Source: Rhodobacter sp.
GTDB taxonomy: Bacteria; Pseudomonadota; Alphaproteobacteria; Rhodobacterales; Rhodobacteraceae
Direction: 5' to 3'
NCBI GenBank assembly: GCA_020250175.1
Contig: JADCEN010000043.1
Coordinates: forward strand, 46,261-110,260
Length of the DNA stretch: 64,000 bases
Shown here: in pieces, positions 59,692-64,000 of the stretch
Layout: each line of letters opens with the position of its first letter
How positions within the stretch are numbered: the stretch's first letter is position 1
Made by a program: the position numbers and the translations under genes
Notes under the pieces: model-generated
What the model was told of the DNA's origin: nothing
Seen by the model: only the letters and a program-made list of their open reading frames with translations
Databases searched by the model: none

Positions 59692-61728
59692 ATGACCGAC
59701 GACGCGCTTGTGATCTTCACCCCCTCGGGCAAGCGGGGACGTTTCGCTTTGGGCACCCCGGTTCTGATGGCGGCGCGACAGTTGGGGGTCGATCTCGATT
59801 CGGTCTGCGGTGGGCGCGGCATCTGTTCGAAATGCCAGATCACGCCGGGCTATGGCGAGTTTTCCAAGCATGGCGTCACCGTCAGCGCCGATGCCCTGTC
59901 CCCGTGGAATGCCGTGGAGGACCGGTACAAATCGATCCGCGGGCTGGCAGAGGGCCGCCGTCTGGGCTGTCAGGCCAGGGTGATGGGCGATGTCGTCATC
60001 GACGTGCCGCCCGAAAGCCAGGTCCACAAGCAGGTCATCCGCAAGTCCGCCACGATGCGCGATATCGTGATGGACCCGGCCACGCGCGCGGTTTACGTCG
60101 AGGTTTCCGAGCCGGACATGCACGAGCCGTCGGGGGATTTCGAACGCCTGGCGCTGGCGCTGCGCGACCAGTGGCAGATGACGGATGTCGAGGCCGATCT
60201 TGCCATCCTTCGCCGGTTGCAGCCCGCGCTGCGCCAGGGCGGCTGGAAAGTGACCGTTGCGGTTCATCAGGGCCACCATGACGCCCGCCCCCGCATTCTG
60301 GACATCTGGCCGGGCTTTCATGAGGGCGGGCTTTACGGGCTGGCCATCGACCTTGGGTCAACCACCATTGCCGCGCATCTGTGCGACCTGCGGGATGGCT
60401 CTGTCCTTGCCTCCAGCGGCGTGATGAACCCGCAGATCCGTTTTGGCGAAGACCTGATGAGCCGGGTCAGCTATGCCATGATGAACCCCGGCGGCGATGT
60501 GGAAATGACCCGCGCCGTCCGCGAGGCGCTTAATGTGCTGATCGGGTCCATCGCCGCCGGGGCGGGCATTGATACGTCAGCGATCTACGAGATTGTTTTT
60601 GTCTGCAATCCGGTCATGCATCATCTGCTGTTGGGCATCGACCCGGTGGAACTGGGTCAGGCCCCCTTTGCGCTGGCCACTTCGGGCAGCCTCAGCCTTG
60701 ATGCGCGCGGTCTGGACCTGACGGGCGTCAACCGCGCGGCACGGGTCTATGTGCTGCCCTGCATCGCCGGGCATGTGGGGGCCGATTGCGCCGCTGTTGC
60801 CCTGTCGGAACAGCCCGACAAGTCAAAAGACATGGTGCTGATCGTCGATGTCGGCACCAATGCCGAATTGCTGCTGGGCAATGAAACCCGCGTGCTGGCC
60901 TGTTCTTCGCCCACCGGCCCGGCCTTTGAAGGGGCGCAGATCTCATCCGGGCAGCGGGCCGCACCGGGTGCCATCGAGCGGGTCGAGATTGATGCCGTGA
61001 CCAAAGAGCCGCGCTTTCGGGTCATCGGATCAGACCTGTGGTCGGACGCGCCCGGCTTTGCCGAAGCCATCGGCAAAACCGGCGTGACCGGCATCTGCGG
61101 GTCCGGCATCATCGAGGCGGTTGCGGAAATGCGCATGGCCGGGCTGGTCGATGCCAAGGGACTGATCGGCAGCCCCGAACAGACCGGAACCGCGCGCGCC
61201 ATTGCCGAGGGGCGGACACATTCGTATCTGCTGCATGACGGCAGCGTCGGCGGCGGGCCGGTGATCATGGTGACGCAGACCGATATCCGGGCGATTCAGC
61301 TGGCGAAATCAGCACTTTATGCCGGGGCACGCCTGCTGATGGATGAAATGGGGGTGGACCATGTGGATCGCGTGGTTCTGGCCGGGGCCTTTGGCGCGCA
61401 TATCAGCCCGAAACATGCGATGGTGCTGGGAATGATCCCCGATGCCGCGCTGGACCATGTCACCTCTGCCGGAAATGCCGCAGGCACGGGGGCGCGCATC
61501 GCACTTTGCAACAGGTCGTCCCGCGCGGCCATCGAGGACACCGTCCGCCGCATCCACAAGGTGGAAACCGCCATCGAGCCGCGCTTTCAGGAGCATTTCG
61601 TCAACGCCAACGCCATTCCCCATGCGACCGATCCCTTTCCGGAACTGGGCAGGATCGTCAGCCTGCCCGACGTCAGCTTCAACACCGGTGGCGGCGGCGA
61701 CGCCACCCGCAGGCGTCGCCGCGCCTGA
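59692..61728 (+). CDS. ASKHA-domain corrinoid-activating protein (RACE/RamA-like, DUF4445)
   Basis: 678-residue reductive activator of corrinoid enzymes. N-terminal [2Fe-2S] ferredoxin domain with C39GGRGIC45SKC48 and a further Cys in LGCQARV; then a linker, a middle domain, and a C-terminal ASKHA ATPase fold (LAIDLGSTTIAAHL, LIVDVGTNAELLLGN, GSGIIEAVAEM, VVLAGAFGAHI). It uses ATP and electrons to reduce cob(II)alamin to cob(I)alamin in corrinoid methyltransferases. The C-terminal tail is Gly then Arg-rich (GGGGDATRRRRRA). No corrinoid protein gene is in view. Confidence 0.92.
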   Translation: MTDDALVIFTPSGKRGRFALGTPVLMAARQLGVDLDSVCGGRGICSKCQITPGYGEFSKHGVTVSADALSPWNAVEDRYKSIRGLAEGRRLGCQARVMGDVVIDVPPESQVHKQVIRKSATMRDIVMDPATRAVYVEVSEPDMHEPSGDFERLALALRDQWQMTDVEADLAILRRLQPALRQGGWKVTVAVHQGHHDARPRILDIWPGFHEGGLYGLAIDLGSTTIAAHLCDLRDGSVLASSGVMNPQIRFGEDLMSRVSYAMMNPGGDVEMTRAVREALNVLIGSIAAGAGIDTSAIYEIVFVCNPVMHHLLLGIDPVELGQAPFALATSGSLSLDARGLDLTGVNRAARVYVLPCIAGHVGADCAAVALSEQPDKSKDMVLIVDVGTNAELLLGNETRVLACSSPTGPAFEGAQISSGQRAAPGAIERVEIDAVTKEPRFRVIGSDLWSDAPGFAEAIGKTGVTGICGSGIIEAVAEMRMAGLVDAKGLIGSPEQTGTARAIAEGRTHSYLLHDGSVGGGPVIMVTQTDIRAIQLAKSALYAGARLLMDEMGVDHVDRVVLAGAFGAHISPKHAMVLGMIPDAALDHVTSAGNAAGTGARIALCNRSSRAAIEDTVRRIHKVETAIEPRFQEHFVNANAIPHATDPFPELGRIVSLPDVSFNTGGGGDATRRRRRA

Positions 61729-61777
61729 CGCGGCGCGACGGGGCCGGACCGGGGTAACCCGATCCGGCCACCTCAGA

Positions 61778-63175
61778 TCAAGCGGCGGCCTTCATCATGC
61801 CTTCGACCTTCAGGATCGCCAGGCATTCATCCAGCGATTTCCAGGCGCGTTCGATCAGGATGTCGATTTCGCCTGTCGTGATGATCAACGGCGGAGAGAT
61901 GATCATCCGGTCGCCGACATGGCGCATGATCAGGTCATTGGCAAAGCAGCGCTCGCGGCAGCGATAGCCCACGGCACCCGCTTCCGAGGCGAATTTTGCC
62001 CGGCTGGCCTTTTCCGGCGTCAGCGCGATGGACCCCATCAACCCCACCAGCCTGGCCTCGCCCACCAGTGGATGGTCGGTCAGGGCCTGCCATTTCGCGG
62101 CCAGATAGGGGTGCGCCACATCGCGCACATGGTCGATGATCCTTTCTTCTTCGATGATCCGCAGGTTTTCCAGCGCCACCGCCGCCGCCACCGGATGCCC
62201 GGAATAGGTATAGCCATGGTTGAAATCCCCGGCCCCGCCCACGGTATTGGCCACCTCGTCGCAGATGATCGACCCGCCGATCGGCAGATAGCCGGATGAC
62301 AGGCCCTTGGCGATGGTCATGATATGGGGGCGGATGCCAAAGGTCTGGCTGCCGAACCAGTTGCCGGTGCGCCCGAAGCCGGTGATCACCTCATCCGCGA
62401 TCAAGAGGATGCCATATTTGTCGCAGATGCGCTGAATCTCGGGCCAATAGGTGCTGGGCGGAATGATCACGCCGCCCGCGCCCTGCACCGGCTCGCCGAT
62501 AAAGGCCGCAACCTTGTCGACGCCCAGCTCCAGGATCATCTCTTCCATCTCCCGCGCCCGCAGCAGGCCGAACTCGTCAGGCGTCATGTCGCCGCCTTCG
62601 GCATACCAGTGCGGCTGGCCGATATGAACGATGCCACCGATCATGCCGCCATGCGCGTGGATCGGGGCCATGCCGCCCAGGCTGCCGCCCCCCATGGTAG
62701 AGCCGTGATAGCCGTTCTTGCGGGCAATGATCACCGTCTTGTCCGGCTGGCCCTTGATCGCCCAGTAGCGGCGCACCAGACGGATGTTGGTATCATTGGC
62801 TTCCGACCCCGATCCGGCAAAGAACACATGGTTCAGATCGCCGGGTGCCAGTTCGGCAAGTTTCGCGGCAAGGGCGATGGCAGGCACATGGGATGTCTGG
62901 AAGAAGGTGTTGTAATAGCTGAGCTCTTCCATCTGGCGCGCGGCGGCCTGCGCAAGTTCCCTGCGCCCGTAACCGATATTGACACACCACAGCCCTGCCA
63001 TGCCGTCGATGATCCGGTGGCCTTCGCTGTCGGTCAGCCAAACGCCCTTGCCCTGCGTCATCACCCGCACGCCCTTGGCAGCCAGTTCGGCCCCGGCAGT
63101 GAAGGGGTGCATGTGATGCGCCGCATCCAGCGCCTGCAATTCGGCGGTCGGCATATGGTTGGTGATCTTGTTCAT
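61778..63175 (-). CDS. class III aminotransferase, putrescine--pyruvate type (SpuC-like)
   Basis: 465-residue PLP-dependent aminotransferase. By eye it matches SpuC of Pseudomonas: HHMHPFTAGAELAAKG start, GLWCVNIGYGRRELA, HVFFAGSGSEANDT, NGYHGSTMGGGSLGG, HIGQPHWYAEGGDMTPDEFG, ADEVITGFGRTG, and TIAKGLSSGYLPIGG with the PLP lysine near 289. Probably converts a diamine or omega-amino acid to its aldehyde using pyruvate. Operator sites and a good promoter lie just upstream, next to a GntR gene. Confidence 0.9.
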   Translation of the reverse strand: MNKITNHMPTAELQALDAAHHMHPFTAGAELAAKGVRVMTQGKGVWLTDSEGHRIIDGMAGLWCVNIGYGRRELAQAAARQMEELSYYNTFFQTSHVPAIALAAKLAELAPGDLNHVFFAGSGSEANDTNIRLVRRYWAIKGQPDKTVIIARKNGYHGSTMGGGSLGGMAPIHAHGGMIGGIVHIGQPHWYAEGGDMTPDEFGLLRAREMEEMILELGVDKVAAFIGEPVQGAGGVIIPPSTYWPEIQRICDKYGILLIADEVITGFGRTGNWFGSQTFGIRPHIMTIAKGLSSGYLPIGGSIICDEVANTVGGAGDFNHGYTYSGHPVAAAVALENLRIIEEERIIDHVRDVAHPYLAAKWQALTDHPLVGEARLVGLMGSIALTPEKASRAKFASEAGAVGYRCRERCFANDLIMRHVGDRMIISPPLIITTGEIDILIERAWKSLDECLAILKVEGMMKAAA

Positions 63176-63246
63176 GGCATCCTCGGTGCAATGGCCGGTG
63201 CCGAAGACGCTGCATACCCGCAGGACCCGGCAATCGGGATTATGGG

Positions 63247-63275
63247 ATAATATGATCAAATTTCCCGCAATGCAA
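63247..63275 (-). promoter_or_regulatory. promoter of the SpuC-like gene
   Basis: On the - strand TTGCAT (63275-63270), a 17-bp spacer, then TATTAT (63252-63247). A strong sigma-70-type match about 70 bp before the start codon. An operator palindrome overlaps the spacer and -10 box. Confidence 0.65.
63250..63263. promoter_or_regulatory. GntR-type operator, site 1
   Basis: ATATGATCAAATTT, core TGATCA at 63253-63258, overlapping the -10 region of the SpuC-like promoter. A bound repressor would block RNA polymerase. Confidence 0.6.
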
Positions 63276-63276
63276 G

Positions 63277-63290
63277 AATTTGATCAAATT
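63277..63290. promoter_or_regulatory. GntR-type operator, site 2
   Basis: AATTTGATCAAATT, a perfect 14-bp palindrome just upstream of the -35 box of the SpuC-like promoter. It overlaps the last codon and stop of the GntR gene. Centre-to-centre distance to site 1 is 28 bp. Confidence 0.65.
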
Positions 63291-63943
63291 TTTCCCAGGG
63301 CGAGTGCCGCCCGCACCTGGTCCACACCCTGGGCAATGTCATTGCGGATGGCCTGGCCCAGCGCCATGGCATCGCCGGCCCTCATCGCCGCCAGCGCCTC
63401 GCCGTGGCGGTCGGGCAGGCTTTCCGTCCCGAAGCGGGCGCAGACAACCCGCAGCGACGGACCAAACCGCAGCCACAGCGACTGCGCCATCTCCAGCAGC
63501 ACCCCCGCATCAGCCGACTGGTACAGGGTGAAGTGGAAGCGGTGATTGCCGGAAAGGTACCCCGGCACGTCGCCGTCGCGGATCGCCCGGTCCACGCCCC
63601 GGTCCAGCGCCTCCAGCCGCGCGATGATCGTGGCGGTCAGACGGGGGGCGGCAAGTTCTGCCAGGCGCGGCTCGATGGTCAGGCGCGCGAAGGCGATCTG
63701 GTCCAGCAGCCCAGGGGTCAGATGCGGCACCAGAACGCGCCGGTTGCCCAGAAGCGTCAGCGCCCCTTCGGCGATCAGCCGCCGGATTGCTTCGCGCACC
63801 GGGGTCATGCCCGCCTCAAGATCGCTGACCAGCCCCTGGATCGTTACCGGCTGACCGGGCTGAAGATGCCCGAACAGCACCATGTCCCGCAGCCGGGCAT
63901 AGGTAAGCTCATGTGTCGGTATCTTGCGGTCCTGCACGGTCAT
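63284..63943 (-). CDS. GntR-family transcriptional regulator (FCD type)
   Basis: 219-residue regulator with a winged helix at about 10-75 (TYARLRDMVLFGHLQPGQPVTIQGLV and TPVREAIRRLIAEGAL) and a C-terminal FCD domain with the metal-binding HRFHFTLYQSAD. It is upstream of and on the same strand as the SpuC-like gene, separated by 108 bp that carry its probable operators. A third operator lies in front of its own start, so it is likely autoregulated. Confidence 0.88.
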   Translation of the reverse strand: MTVQDRKIPTHELTYARLRDMVLFGHLQPGQPVTIQGLVSDLEAGMTPVREAIRRLIAEGALTLLGNRRVLVPHLTPGLLDQIAFARLTIEPRLAELAAPRLTATIIARLEALDRGVDRAIRDGDVPGYLSGNHRFHFTLYQSADAGVLLEMAQSLWLRFGPSLRVVCARFGTESLPDRHGEALAAMRAGDAMALGQAIRNDIAQGVDQVRAALALGKI

Positions 63944-63960
63944 CCTGGCCCTGCCTGCGG

Positions 63961-63974
63961 ATATGATCAAATTA
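63961..63974. promoter_or_regulatory. GntR-type operator, site 3
   Basis: ATATGATCAAATTA, core TGATCA at 63964-63969, 18 bp upstream of the GntR start. Same motif as sites 1 and 2, consistent with autoregulation. Confidence 0.55.
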
Positions 63975-64000
63975 GGCCGCCCCGCGAACAGGATCAAGGA

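Noticed and set aside
1..64000. CRISPR arrays, tRNA or rRNA genes
   Set aside because: No regularly spaced short repeats and no cloverleaf or rRNA-like segments were found by reading the window.

Overview
The window looks like chromosome of a high-GC alphaproteobacterium of the Rhodobacterales (Rhodobacteraceae/Paracoccaceae type). The evidence is dense GTG/ATG starts with ATGA/GTGA overlaps, an Entner-Doudoroff edd/eda pair, System I cytochrome c maturation genes (ccmF, ccmH), lineage-typical proteins (DUF2927 lipoprotein, DUF2852, RSP_2648-type PIN protein, bacterial leucyl-transferase bpt) and a corrinoid/tetrahydrofolate one-carbon cluster. No rRNA, tRNA or CRISPR array is visible.

Layout. 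(1) 0.3-8.9 kb: a catabolic island with an SMP-30 lactonase and FadR-type GntR regulator (divergent), an enolase-superfamily acid-sugar dehydratase, a fructose/ribose-class ABC importer (binding protein, permease, single-domain ATPase), an SDR dehydrogenase, a MocD-like membrane di-iron oxygenase, a ketopantoate-hydroxymethyltransferase homologue that has lost its metal-binding residues, and a MocE-like Rieske ferredoxin. Together they suggest uptake, oxidation and possibly O-demethylation of a sugar- or inositol-like compound. (2) 9.5-15.4 kb: a SOUL protein, then leuC, leuD and leuB, with a DUF3800 gene wedged between leuC and leuD. (3) 15.6-24.8 kb: EamA exporter, ISAs1-type transposase wreck, MoxR ATPase, a gene-poor repeat-bearing stretch, DUF2927 lipoprotein, VWA protein, a tandemly duplicated small-protein/DedA pair and an M48 protease. 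(4) 24.8-36.3 kb: PIN protein, rRNA methyltransferase, edd, a palindrome-rich insertion, eda, glnE, ybaK, DUF2852, RDD, bpt, a VOC protein and an antiporter remnant.

(5) 36.4-41.5 kb: ilvI and ilvH preceded by a leader peptide and an attenuator. The two subunit genes are separated by about 2.5 kb of AT-richer DNA carrying an AAA ATPase, a TOPRIM-like/DUF4276-like partner and a BrnT/BrnA toxin-antitoxin pair. This looks like a small anti-phage module housed inside an amino-acid operon. (6) 41.5-46.4 kb: a crotonase, ccmH, ccmF and a HerA-like ATPase. A short intergenic region then carries two strong terminators and a 19-nt inverted repeat, suggesting small RNAs. (7) 46.8-56.8 kb: IalB-like protein, broken LysR gene, 2OG-Fe(II) oxygenase, a KAS/ACP/LpxD-like cluster, L,D-transpeptidase, DUF882 protein, rlmE and a Ppx/GppA phosphatase. 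(8) 57-61.7 kb: methylene-THF reductase, methyl-THF:corrinoid methyltransferase and corrinoid activator. (9) 61.8-64 kb: SpuC-like aminotransferase and its GntR regulator, with clear operator sites.

A recurrent theme is that three biosynthetic or catabolic gene pairs normally found side by side (leuC-leuD, edd-eda, ilvI-ilvH) are each interrupted by accessory DNA. All functional calls come from reading motifs by eye; no database search was run.
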